The position numbers were made by a program, and so were the translations under genes. Positions 16,932 through 26,400 of a DNA stretch of 47,577 bases are shown here, in pieces. Each line of letters starts with the position of its first letter. Positions within the stretch are counted from its first letter, which is position 1. Below the pieces are notes generated by a model. That model saw nothing but the letters and a program-made list of their open reading frames with translations. It was not told where the DNA came from and did no database searches. The DNA is from Dehalococcoidia bacterium (GTDB lineage: Bacteria; Chloroflexota; Dehalococcoidia; Tepidiformales; Tepidiformaceae): NCBI GenBank assembly GCA_007118095.1, contig SKSF01000028.1, positions 1 through 47,577 of the forward strand. Reading direction: 5' to 3'.

Positions 16932-19096
16932 CTGATTACCTCACCAGCCTCCTCCGCGGCGAATGCGCGTTGCCCCATGACTTCCTGGGTGCCCACACGG
17001 CAGCGGACGGGATTGTCGTCCGCGCGTTCTCGCCGTATGCACTGCAGGGCACGGTCGTGCAGCGTGACGGCGAACGGGTCCCGATGAAGCGCACCAACCC
17101 CCGCGGGCTCTTCGAAGCCCACATTCCGGGGGCGACGTTCCCGTACTACTACTGGTTCGAGTTTGAGAACGAGAAGAGCTCGTGGGTCGCCGGCGACCCG
17201 TACCGCCACCTGCCCACGCTCGACGACGAAGAGGTGCAGCGTTTCAACGAGGCGCAGCACCGTTCCCTCTGGGAGTTGCTCGGCGCTCATGTGGGCATGG
17301 ACGACCGTGACCGCGGGGTCTCCTTTTCCGTCTGGGCGCCCAATGCGCGCTCGGTAAGTGTGGTCGGCGATTTCAACGGGTGGAACCGCCTGCTCCATCC
17401 GATGCGTCCGCTGGGCCACACGGGCGTCTGGGAGCTGTTCATCCCCTTCCTCGAGCCCGGGGAACGCTACAAGTTCTCCGTGCTCGGCGCTGACGGGGTG
17501 GTACGCGACAAGTCCGACCCCTACGGCCGCCAGTTCGAGCTCCGGCCGGCCTCGGCGACGATCGTGGAAGAGTCGCAGCATCGCTGGAAAGACCAGCAAT
17601 GGATGAAGCGGCGCGCGGAACACGACTGGTATCACGAACCGATGGCGATCTACGAGATGCACCTGGGTTCGTGGCTGCGAGACGACAAGGGCGACTGGCT
17701 TAACTATCGCCACCTGGCGAAGGAGCTCGTGCCCTATCTGAAGCGCATGGGCTATACGCATATCGAGCTCATGCCCGTGTGCGAGCACCCCTACGACGGC
17801 TCATGGGGCTACCAGATCACGGGCTTCTTCGCCCCGACCAGCCGCTTCGGGACGCCTGACGACTTCCGCGAATTCGTCGATGAACTGCACCAGGCCGACA
17901 TCGGCATCTTCGTCGACTGGGTGCCCGCGCACTTCGCCACGGACGATTACGGCCTTTCCCGCTTCGACGGCACGGCGCTCTACGAGCACGAGGACATGCG
18001 CCGCCGGTTCCAGCCCGACTGGGGCACCTATGCTTTCAACTACGCGCGGAACGAGGTGCGGAACTTCCTCATCGCGAGCGCGCTCTTCTGGGTGAAGGAA
18101 TTCCACATTGACGGCCTGCGCGTCGACGCGGTCAGCTCGATGGTCTACCTGAATTACAGCCGCAGCGACGGCGAATGGGAACCGAACATCTTCGGCGGCA
18201 ACGAGCACCTGGAGGCTGTCGAGCTTCTCAAGTACTTCAACGAGTACGTCTACTCCGAAGGGGACGGCGCCGTCACCATCGCCGAAGAGTCGACTGCGTG
18301 GCCCGCCGTGTCGCGCCCGACATTCATGGGCGGGCTCGGCTTCGGGTTCAAATGGAACATGGGCTGGATGCATGACACGCTGAACTACTTCAGCGAAGAC
18401 CCCATCCACCGCCGCTACCACCAGGGCATGCTGACGTTTGCGATGGTGTACCAGTACACCGAGAACTATGTGCTCTCGCTGTCACACGACGAAGTTGTCC
18501 ACGGGAAGTCGTCGCTCCTCCACAAAATGCCGGGCGACGAATGGCAGCAGTTCGCAAACCTGCGCCTCCTCTACGCGTACCAGTACGCATTCCCGGGCAA
18601 GAAGCTGCTCTTCATGGGCTGTGAAATCGGCCAGCGTTCGGAATGGAACCACGACACGCAGGTCGAGTGGCAGGCGCTGCTGTATCCACCGCATCGCAAG
18701 CTGCAGGACCTCGTTGCGCGCCTGAACGAGGTGTACCGGTCAGAGCCTGCCCTTCATGCGCTCGACCACGAGCCGCCCGGGTTCGAATGGCTCGACGCGA
18801 ACGACGCTGACCGGTCCGTGCTGTCGTTCCTGCGGCGGGACCCGGCGACGGGGCGCGAGATTGTCTGTGTCTTCAACTTCACCCCGGTGATCCGCGAAGA
18901 CTACCGCATCCCGGTGCCCAAATCGGGTCCCTATCGCGAGGTGCTCAACTCGGATGCCGTCGAGTTTGGCGGGAGCGATACGCGGAACGTCGGGAAGCTT
19001 GTTCCTGAGGCAGAGCCCTACGTCGGGCGCGACTACTCGTTGCTCATGACGTTGCCGCCTCTCGCTGCCGTCTACCTCGAAGTGGATGCAACATGA
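16928..19096 (+). CDS. glgB: 1,4-alpha-glucan branching enzyme
   Basis: GlgB (EC 2.4.1.18) cuts alpha-1,4 chains and re-attaches them as alpha-1,6 branches. The 722-residue product has the long form: an N1 domain (about 15-110), a CBM48 domain (about 120-215, with FSVWAPNARSVSVVGDFNGW) and the GH13_9 barrel. Catalytic residues are Asp400 (GLRVDAVSSM), Glu453 (TIAEES) and Asp521 (SHDEVVHGK), each five less than the E. coli numbering (405, 458, 526), so all core elements are complete. The start is a GTG that shares bases with the glgX stop, and the gene overlaps malQ by ATGA. It branches the linear chains that GlgE makes. Confidence 0.96.
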   Translation: MTDYLTSLLRGECALPHDFLGAHTAADGIVVRAFSPYALQGTVVQRDGERVPMKRTNPRGLFEAHIPGATFPYYYWFEFENEKSSWVAGDPYRHLPTLDDEEVQRFNEAQHRSLWELLGAHVGMDDRDRGVSFSVWAPNARSVSVVGDFNGWNRLLHPMRPLGHTGVWELFIPFLEPGERYKFSVLGADGVVRDKSDPYGRQFELRPASATIVEESQHRWKDQQWMKRRAEHDWYHEPMAIYEMHLGSWLRDDKGDWLNYRHLAKELVPYLKRMGYTHIELMPVCEHPYDGSWGYQITGFFAPTSRFGTPDDFREFVDELHQADIGIFVDWVPAHFATDDYGLSRFDGTALYEHEDMRRRFQPDWGTYAFNYARNEVRNFLIASALFWVKEFHIDGLRVDAVSSMVYLNYSRSDGEWEPNIFGGNEHLEAVELLKYFNEYVYSEGDGAVTIAEESTAWPAVSRPTFMGGLGFGFKWNMGWMHDTLNYFSEDPIHRRYHQGMLTFAMVYQYTENYVLSLSHDEVVHGKSSLLHKMPGDEWQQFANLRLLYAYQYAFPGKKLLFMGCEIGQRSEWNHDTQVEWQALLYPPHRKLQDLVARLNEVYRSEPALHALDHEPPGFEWLDANDADRSVLSFLRRDPATGREIVCVFNFTPVIREDYRIPVPKSGPYREVLNSDAVEFGGSDTRNVGKLVPEAEPYVGRDYSLLMTLPPLAAVYLEVDAT

Positions 19097-20634
19097 CCAC
19101 CGCGCGCGAGCGGAGCGCCGGCATTCTCCTGCACCCCACGAGCCTGCCCGGCCCACACGGGATTGGCGACCTGGGGCCCGGGGCGCACGAGTTCGTCCGG
19201 TTTCTTGCCGAAGCCGGGATGACGCGCTGGCAGATCCTGCCGCTCGGCCCCCCCGGCTATGGCGGCTCGCCCTACAACGCGGAGTCGTCGTTCGCGGGGA
19301 ATGAGTGGCTCGTTTCGCCAGAGCTGCTGGCTGAAGATGGATTACTTACCCCGGACGAAATTGCGGACCGCCCGGCATTCGAGGCGAACCACGTGGATTT
19401 CGGAGCTGTGGCCGCGCACAAGGAGCCACTGTTCCGCCGCGCGTTCGAGCGGTTCCGGCGTGGACAGCCCGACCCCCGGTTCGACGCCTTTCGTGAGCGT
19501 GCTGCCTCGTGGCTTGATGACTTTGCGCTCTTTCGGGCGCTGAAGCGGCTCTATGACGACCGGCCGTGGGACACGTGGGATGCCCCCTTCGGGCTTCGCG
19601 ACCTGGATGGCCTTGCCCGCGCCCGGCGAGACCTGGCCGAAGATGTCGAGTTCGAATGCTTCATCCAGTGGATGTTCGAGCGGCAATGGGAGGCGCTCCG
19701 CGCAAAGGCGCATGATAACGGCATCCTCATCGTGGGGGACGTGCCCATGTTCCCCGCGTACGACAGTGCCGATGTCTGGGCGAACCAGGACCTTTTCAAG
19801 CTTGACGCGGATGGCCAGCCGACGGTCATCGCCGGCGTCCCTCCCGACTACTTCTCGGACACCGGACAGCTCTGGGGCAACCCCCACTACGACTGGCCGC
19901 GCCACATCGAGCAGGATTACCGCTGGTGGCGCGAACGCTTCCGCTGGACGTTCCACCGCACCGACATTGTCCGTATCGACCATTTCCGCGGCTTCCAGGC
20001 TGCCTGGGAAGTCCCGGCGGACGCTGAAACCGCCGTGAACGGCGAATGGGTCGAAGGGCCGGGCCTGGACTTCTTCCGCGACCTCGACCTGCTGAACCAG
20101 GGCGCAATCATCGCGGAAGACCTGGGCACCATCACCGACGCGGTCCGCCAGTTGCTCGCCGACACTGGCTTCCCCGGGATGAAGGCGCTGCATTTCGCCT
20201 TCGGCAGCAAGGCGGACAACCCCTACCTGCCGCACAACCACGTGCAGAACTCCGTCGTCTATACCGGCACCCACGACAACGACACGACCGTGGGCTGGCT
20301 CGACTCGCTGGATGCCAAGACCCGCTCTCACCTGGAAGAGTACCTGGGTCCTGCTGCGAGCGAGCTCCCAGACGCGCTTATCCGGACGGTCTTCGCGTCG
20401 GTTGGGGACACTGCCGTCATTCCGATGCAGGACGTCCTGTTGCTTGGTACCGAACACCGCATGAACACGCCGTCCGAGCCCGAAGGTTCATGGACCTGGC
20501 GGTTCCAGTGGGACCAGCTCCAGCCGGGCCGCACCCCGTGGCTTCGCAACCTCGTCGAGCTGTACGGCCGCTCCCCGGTGGAGGAAGAGGAAGGCACTGG
20601 CGAGGAGCGCGACGGCGCCAGTGCCGAAGGGTAA
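19093..20634 (+). CDS. malQ: 4-alpha-glucanotransferase (amylomaltase)
   Basis: MalQ (EC 2.4.1.25, GH77) disproportionates maltodextrins, releasing glucose and longer chains. The protein has 513 residues and starts with AGILLHPTSLPGPHGIGDLG, the typical GH77 N-terminus. Catalytic residues are Asp296 (VRIDHFRGF), Glu342 (IAEDLG) and Asp395 (GTHDNDT); the Thermus enzyme uses 293, 340 and 395. The C-terminus TPSEPEGSWTWRF matches the bacterial short amylomaltase type, followed by an acidic tail rich in Glu. It is the last gene of the operon. The next gene is convergent and its stop lies six bases away, so the terminators must overlap coding sequence or lie inside it; I see no hairpin with a T-run here. 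Confidence 0.96.
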   Translation: MTTARERSAGILLHPTSLPGPHGIGDLGPGAHEFVRFLAEAGMTRWQILPLGPPGYGGSPYNAESSFAGNEWLVSPELLAEDGLLTPDEIADRPAFEANHVDFGAVAAHKEPLFRRAFERFRRGQPDPRFDAFRERAASWLDDFALFRALKRLYDDRPWDTWDAPFGLRDLDGLARARRDLAEDVEFECFIQWMFERQWEALRAKAHDNGILIVGDVPMFPAYDSADVWANQDLFKLDADGQPTVIAGVPPDYFSDTGQLWGNPHYDWPRHIEQDYRWWRERFRWTFHRTDIVRIDHFRGFQAAWEVPADAETAVNGEWVEGPGLDFFRDLDLLNQGAIIAEDLGTITDAVRQLLADTGFPGMKALHFAFGSKADNPYLPHNHVQNSVVYTGTHDNDTTVGWLDSLDAKTRSHLEEYLGPAASELPDALIRTVFASVGDTAVIPMQDVLLLGTEHRMNTPSEPEGSWTWRFQWDQLQPGRTPWLRNLVELYGRSPVEEEEGTGEERDGASAEG

Positions 20635-20640
20635 TCCGTC

Positions 20641-21576
20641 CTAGCTTCGCCCGTCGCCGGTGACCGGCAGGAAGAGCTGGCGGGCCTTTTGCCAGAAGCT
20701 GCGGTGCTCGGGGATGAGAGATTGGACGGCGTCGCTCTTGCCGATGATGAGCGGCCGTCTCCAGTCGCGGAGCGTGGGCTCGCGGTCTTCCTTGACACTG
20801 GCGGGTGGTTCGAACCGCTCCAGGGGCTCCCAGCCCTTCGACCGCTGCTCCCAGACTTCGCGGCCGGATGCGCGGACCAGGACGACGCCGCTGGCGACGT
20901 CCCAGATGCTCAGCCCGCTGAATTTCGCCGACGTGAAGATCCCGGCGGCCACGAATGCGCACTCAAGCGCCGCCGAACCTGTGACGCGGTTGTCCCACTG
21001 TGCCGTGCCGCCGGGCGACCCGCCCGGCGCCGCGGCGAGCCGCCGGCGCAGGCCGGGATTGCGATCGTCGGGCGGGACAGGTTCGTGGTCGAAGAAGAGC
21101 TGTCCACCGTGGCGTGCGTGGTAGACGCCCGGCCGCAACGCGCCGCCTGTTGAGCACCAGGTGGCGCCTACTACGGGGATTCCCTGGTAAAGGACGCCAA
21201 TCGATGACGAGAAGAGTGGGAAGCCGTTGACGAAGTTCGTGGTCCCGTCGAGCGGGTCAACAACCCACAGGAAGTCGGCTCCGCCTTCCGGGTGCGCGTC
21301 AACTTCCTCGCCGATGATGCTGTGGGGGCCGAACTCCCGCGCCACGTGATCACGGATGAGCGCTTCGACGTCGTGGTCCACCTGCGATACGGGGTCTGTA
21401 GGCGCCGCCTCGCCCTTCGCTTCGGTCTTGTATTCGACGCTGACTCCGCGCTGGAGCGCATCGGCGATCTCGGTGCCTGCCAGCCGCGCCAGCATGACGG
21501 CCGCATCTTCGATGGCGGTCAGTTCCTGGTCATCCGGGAGGTCGAGGGTGGCAGCGTGTCCGGCGGGGGATTCCAT
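20641..21576 (-). CDS. Inositol monophosphatase family phosphatase
   Basis: The 311-residue protein carries the metal-dependent IMPase/FBPase superfamily motifs in order: GEE at 89-91, DPLDGTTNF at 107-115 and IWDVASG at about 224-230, all metal ligands present. Such enzymes dephosphorylate inositol-1-phosphate, fructose-1,6-bisphosphate, histidinol phosphate or related small phosphates; the substrate cannot be assigned. The C-terminal ~80 residues (a basic tail with HRSFWQKARQLFLP) extend beyond the usual ~260-residue family length. It is the last gene of a leftward cluster, five bases after an ABC ATPase gene, so it is probably co-transcribed with the ABC system. That is not a family-wide association that I know. 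Confidence 0.88.
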   Translation of the reverse strand: MESPAGHAATLDLPDDQELTAIEDAAVMLARLAGTEIADALQRGVSVEYKTEAKGEAAPTDPVSQVDHDVEALIRDHVAREFGPHSIIGEEVDAHPEGGADFLWVVDPLDGTTNFVNGFPLFSSSIGVLYQGIPVVGATWCSTGGALRPGVYHARHGGQLFFDHEPVPPDDRNPGLRRRLAAAPGGSPGGTAQWDNRVTGSAALECAFVAAGIFTSAKFSGLSIWDVASGVVLVRASGREVWEQRSKGWEPLERFEPPASVKEDREPTLRDWRRPLIIGKSDAVQSLIPEHRSFWQKARQLFLPVTGDGRS

Positions 21577-21581
21577 GCCTT

Positions 21582-22526
21582 CTATTGTGGCCGTGCCCAG
21601 CGGTTGACGTCTTCTTCTTCTTCCTCTTCGAGCTGCTCGTGCGAAGCAGGACCGCTGCCATTGCCATCGCGGCCGTGACTGCCGTCGTCGTCATCATCCT
21701 CGTCGTCGCGTTTGAACACGCTGGCATCCGCGCCGATGAGCGACGAAAACCGCTGCTGCGGCACGGCTGTTTCGGAGTCTTCGACATGCGCCGCGAAGGG
21801 GCTGCGCTCCCGGCTGCTGACGCGTTGCCACACCTGCTGGCTGTCCTTTTCCAGCAGCCGTCCGTCAGCCAGCTCCTCGATGCGGTCGGCCTGCTCCATC
21901 ACCAGCCGGTCGTGCGTACAGGTGAGGATGGTGATGCCCTCGCTCACCGCGAGCTGGCGCAGGAGACCGAAGACCGCGACCGCCGTCGCCGAGTCGAGCT
22001 CACCTGTGGGCTCGTCTGCCAGGATGAGCCGCGGCTCCGTCGCCAGCGCGCGGGCAATGGCGACACGCTGTTGTTCGCCCCCCGATAGCTCGTACGGCCG
22101 GTGGTCCCGGCGGCGCCCCAGGCCGACCATATCGAGGACGCGGCTGGCGCGTTTGCCTCGCTCGATGGGCCCGTAGCCGGAGATGCGCAGCGGCAGCTCC
22201 ACGTTCTCCTGCGCGGAAAGCAGCGGAAGCAGGCCAAACGACTGGAAGATGACGCCCAGCGTTTTCCGGCGCATCTGGTTGAGCTGCTTCTCGTTCATCA
22301 GGTCCACGCGTTCGCCGTCCAGGTAGACCTCGCCTTCCGTCGGCTTGTCCAGGCCACCGATCATGTTCATCAGCGTGGTCTTTCCCGAGCCCGAGCGGCC
22401 GACCAGCGCCAGGAATTCGCCCGGTTCCACGGAAAGGCTTACGTCCTTGACCGCCCAGATATCCTCAGCGCCGAGCTGGAAGTGGCGCGAGACGTTGTGG
22501 ACCTCTATCGCTGCACCGGCCATCAC
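21582..22526 (-). CDS. ABC transporter ATPase (MacB/LolD type) with acidic C-terminal tail
   Basis: The protein has 314 residues. Walker A GRSGSGKTT (43-51), Q-loop FQSFGLLP, signature SGGEQQR (about 147-153), Walker B LILADEPTGELD and the switch His in CTHD are all present. This is the MacB/LolD/FtsE-like type VII class that drives FtsX-family permeases. After about residue 225 comes a non-conserved extension ending in DDEDDDDDG and LEEEEEED runs, encoded by triplet repeats. The start codon overlaps the stop of the preceding ATPase gene (shared base at 22526), so the two are translated together. The two ATPases probably form a heterodimer on the two paralogous permeases. The tail is absent in standard family members and may be a disordered regulatory or interaction segment. 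Confidence 0.92.
   Translation of the reverse strand: MMAGAAIEVHNVSRHFQLGAEDIWAVKDVSLSVEPGEFLALVGRSGSGKTTLMNMIGGLDKPTEGEVYLDGERVDLMNEKQLNQMRRKTLGVIFQSFGLLPLLSAQENVELPLRISGYGPIERGKRASRVLDMVGLGRRRDHRPYELSGGEQQRVAIARALATEPRLILADEPTGELDSATAVAVFGLLRQLAVSEGITILTCTHDRLVMEQADRIEELADGRLLEKDSQQVWQRVSSRERSPFAAHVEDSETAVPQQRFSSLIGADASVFKRDDEDDDDDGSHGRDGNGSGPASHEQLEEEEEEDVNRWARPQ
21610..21710. repeat. Trinucleotide-rich tract encoding Glu and Asp runs
   Basis: On the + strand CTTCTTCTTCTTCCTCTTC (21611-21629) and, after a gap, a GTC/ATC/CTC-rich stretch (21683-21707) are read on the minus strand as Glu and Asp codons in the ATPase tail. Repeat purity is moderate. Length change by whole triplets would keep the frame. 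Confidence 0.6.
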
Positions 22527-23419
22527 TACTTGCTCCGTTTGCGGCGCTCTTCCGGCAACACTTCGACAGCGCCGTCGGACGGTATCACACGAGCGCGCTC
22601 ATTGATGCCGAGCCGTTCGAGCATTTCGCGCGGGATCTGCAGGCGGCCGGCGGCGTCGACCAGCACGTACTCGTCGTGGTGCACCGTGGGTGTCCCGCCG
22701 TCGAATTCCGTGCGCCGGTGAATCTCGGTGCTCGTGCGGCCATCACGAATGGCGACCACGCGGTCGACGCGCGCGGCAATCTCCGGGTCGTGCGTCACGA
22801 TGACGATGGTGACGCCAAAGTCGCGGTTCAGGTCAGTGAAAATCTCGTACACCATGTCGGCGCCGAACGAGTCGAGTTCGCCTGTTGGCTCGTCCGCCAG
22901 GAGAAGCGGCGGGTTGTTTGCCAGCGCAACCGCAATCGAGACGCGCTGCTGTTCGCCGCCAGACATCTGGTTCGGGTGATTGTGCATGCGGTGGTCCATG
23001 CGCACCGCCGTCAGCAGCTCGGTGGCACGTTCGCGCGCGTCCGCGGCGGCCACACCGTTCAGCACCATCGGCACTTCTACGTTCTGGACCGCGTCGAGGT
23101 ACGGGATGAGGTTCCGGCCCGTCTGCTGCCATATGAAGCCGACGTGCTTGCGGCGGTATTCCACCATGTCGCCATCGTTCATCAGCAAGAGGTCGCGGCC
23201 CCCCACGTAAGCGCGGCCGGCACTCGGCTGGTCCAGCCCGGCAAGGATATTGAGCAATGTGCTTTTGCCCGAACCGGAGGCGCCGACGATGGCCATGAGC
23301 TCGCCGGGCCGGACCTTCAGGTCGAGCCCGCGCAGCGCGACCACTTCCAGGTCCGCAATCTTGTAAATCTTGAAGAGGTCTTCGCAGTTGATGTAGTACT
23401 CGTCGCTGTGTTCCACCAC
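22526..23419 (-). CDS. ABC transporter ATPase fused to a C-terminal AbrB/SpoVT-like domain
   Basis: The protein has 297 residues. The ATPase part (about 1-230) shows Walker A GASGSGKST (46-54), Q-loop FIWQQTGRNL, signature SGGEQQR (153-159), Walker B LLLADEPTGELD (DE at 176-177) and the switch His in VTHD. This is again the MacB/LolD-like class for FtsX permeases. A linker leads to about 49 residues reading VDAAGRLQIPREMLERLGI and ending in VEVLP. This is the swapped-hairpin AbrB/SpoVT pattern (V-D-x-x-G-R-x-x-I-P), normally a DNA-binding or dimerisation fold. The start is GTG with GGAGG upstream. The permease stop is six bases before it, and its own stop overlaps the next ATPase start. Confidence 0.9.
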   Translation of the reverse strand: MVEHSDEYYINCEDLFKIYKIADLEVVALRGLDLKVRPGELMAIVGASGSGKSTLLNILAGLDQPSAGRAYVGGRDLLLMNDGDMVEYRRKHVGFIWQQTGRNLIPYLDAVQNVEVPMVLNGVAAADARERATELLTAVRMDHRMHNHPNQMSGGEQQRVSIAVALANNPPLLLADEPTGELDSFGADMVYEIFTDLNRDFGVTIVIVTHDPEIAARVDRVVAIRDGRTSTEIHRRTEFDGGTPTVHHDEYVLVDAAGRLQIPREMLERLGINERARVIPSDGAVEVLPEERRKRSK

Positions 23420-23425
23420 TGCCTC

Positions 23426-26400
23426 CTAGAGCTCACCCATGCGCAGCGCCCGGTGGACTGCGAGACGGGAGTAGAGGGTCACGAGGGCCACGATTGTTGC
23501 AAAAAAGACGATGGCAAGCAGGCTATAGACGGTGGCCACGGCCCCCCAGCTTACACTGGATACGAGCGGCGGGAGGATCTCTTCGCCGGTCTCGGTAATG
23601 CCCATGTAGCCGATCATTAACCTGCCCAGGGGGTTCCCCAGCAGCGTCCCCACGATGATCCCGGACGCGATGACGAACACCTGCTCGAAGCTCACCAGGC
23701 CCATGATCTGCTTCCCCGAAAAGCCCATCGTCCGGAGGATGGCGAATTCGAGTGAGCGCGTCTGGGCAGTCAGGTAGCTGTACACTACGAATCCCAGTGC
23801 TGTGAGGAAGAGCACCGCCGCGAAGCACAGGAACAGGATGCCTTCCCAGCTTGCCGCCACCAGCGGGTCGGCGGATGCTTCCGCGCGCAGATCGCTTTCC
23901 ACGAAGATGCCGCCAGGATTGAACCCGGCGTCCCCCAGCAGCTCCGCATCGAGCGTCCCGCCGCCGATGCTCGGAATCCAGGCCTCGTTTGCGACCACCG
24001 CATCCCCCATCTGCGGCACCCGGGATGCGGTTTCGATGAGCGTGTCCAGGTTTGCGACCAGCAACGGCGCGCCGCCGTTCGGGTCCCACGTGGGGAAGTA
24101 GTCGAACGTGTCGACGATTTCCGCCGTCACGTATTCCCGGTTCAAGAACAGGCTGACCTGGTCGCCGGTGGACGCCCCGGTCTCGTCGAGGAAGGTCTCG
24201 CTGGCAACCACCGGGAGGACGTCATACGCGCCCGCGGCGCGGAGCCCGAACAGGGGATTCCCGCCCTGCTGATACACTCCGTCGATGCGTGCGCCGGACT
24301 CCGCATCGAGCCCGGGCGCCTGCGTCCGCGAGAGCGTCCCCGGGTCGCCGTCGGCGGTCGCGCCACTGATCTCGGAGAAGCCGGACACATCGTCGAAGGT
24401 TTCGATGACGTTCGCCGTCTCGAAACCATCCGGCCCCGGTTCGTCCGCCGAGACCTGCACCTCCGCAACTTCCACGGACACAGGCTCCGGGCTCCCGGGG
24501 ACGCCCGAGAGGCGCAGGTGGAAGGTATTGAGGTAGAGGGGCCCGGAGAGATCCGGCGTGCGGCCATCGCGCCGGGGGAACGGCTGTTCGAGGTCGGTGG
24601 CGTAGAAGGCCCATCCTTCCTCGTTTGGCTCGTCCATCGCCGAAAGGCGATATTCCCAGAAGGTGCCCTCGTCGTCGCGGAGCCGCACACCGAGCTGGCC
24701 GGCATCGGAATCGAACTCTGGCCGCACCCACATGCCCAGGAACTGGTCCGGGTCCTCGATAGGTGAGCCCATGGTGGGGATGTGTTCCGTTTCGAGTTCG
24801 GACATCAATCCTTCAAGGGAGCTGGACGCGAAGTCGCTGCGCCAGTTTGCGGTGACGGCGAACTCGCCGGGCATGACGCCGAGGAGGTCGAAGGATGTGA
24901 ACTGGAACTGTGTGTGGCGGTGGGAGCCGCGAATGCGGGTTGCCGGCGAGAGCTGCTCCACCCCGGTGGTCGCCTGGAGCTCCTTCCGGAACATATCGGG
25001 CGGCAACGCCTCGTTGTTGCTCATGCCTTCGATGCGGGCGTCGGCGCCTGCTTCGTAGGCGGCCCGGTCGTCATAACTTTGTTCGAGTGTGGCGCGGAAA
25101 CCGGCGGCGAACATGCCTACCGCAGTCGCGAGGAGCAAAAGCAGGATGAGCCGGCTGTAATGGCCGGGGCTTCGCACCATGTGCCACAGGCCGAGCGGGA
25201 TGGTCGCCCCCGGCAGCCCGCGCCCCGCCCACGAAGCAACCCCCAGCACCAGCGGAAACACCCGCAGGAATACCAGCGCGACCATGAGCATGAAGAGCGT
25301 CGGCGCGACCAGCATGATCGGGTCGTGGGTGAGGTCGCCGAAGAGCCGCTCGGTTACCATCGAGCCGCGGCTCTGGAGCTGGTAGAAGGCGTAGGCGGCC
25401 ACAGCGACTACGACGAGGTCCAGGTAATAGCGCAGGAACGCCGGGCGGTCTGGCGGGCGCGAGAGATTTTGCCGGTAGTGCAGCATGCTCTTCCGGGTGG
25501 AGAAGTAGGCGGGGATGAGCAGCGCCGCCATGGCGAGCAATGCCCCCAGTGCTGCGAGCCCAAAAGCCCACGGCGTCAGGCGCACGTCGAGTGTGGAGCC
25601 ACCGGACAGGTCGAAGAAGGGCGGTGTCAGACCCAGCAGGCTGATCGTTCCCGCGGCCGCCAGGGGTCCGATGATCGTTGCGGCGCCCGCCAGCAGACCG
25701 CCTTCGATCGCGTAAATCCCCATAACCTGGCCGGGACTGGCCCCGCGGCTGCGTAACAGCGCGATCTCACCCTGCTGCCGGTCGACCAGCATGGTGGATA
25801 CCATCACCAGGTAGTACAGGACGATTCCCACGATCTGCAGCATGAGCGCGAACAGCGGCAGCCTCGTGAAAAAGAGCCGCTCCTGGTAACTCGCGATGGC
25901 GCTTCCCAGCGTCGTCTCCGTACTGGTCCGCTGGAGTTGCTGCCGGAGCGACTGGTCGAGTGTGCGCAGGTCGCGCTCGATCTGTTCGGCATTTGAGCTG
26001 GTGATGCTGCCGCGGTCCACGACCACATAGGTTTCGAAGCTGGCGCTCAGCGACCCCAGGTATTCGGGGAGTGGGCCCGTCAGCGTTTCTTCCGGGATCC
26101 AGAAGGGGTAGGTGGGCCAGCTCGTGGTGTGCACGGCAAACCGGCCGCGGATGTTGTACCACTCCCGCGACTCCGGATCGGTCGGTTCAACCAGGCCGGC
26201 TACTTCGACCCGGACGGGTTGGGGCTCCTGCACCCAGAAGGGGTGCAGGTCGAAGGTGTCGCCAACGGAGACACCATGCTGCTCCGCTGCCTCGGCGCCA
26301 AGCCACACGGGGAGGTAGGGGATGCCATCGTCCGTTGTGCCCGGCGAACCGGGTTCGTCGCCATCCACCAGCTCGACGCGGTCCCCCAGGTCATCCATGA

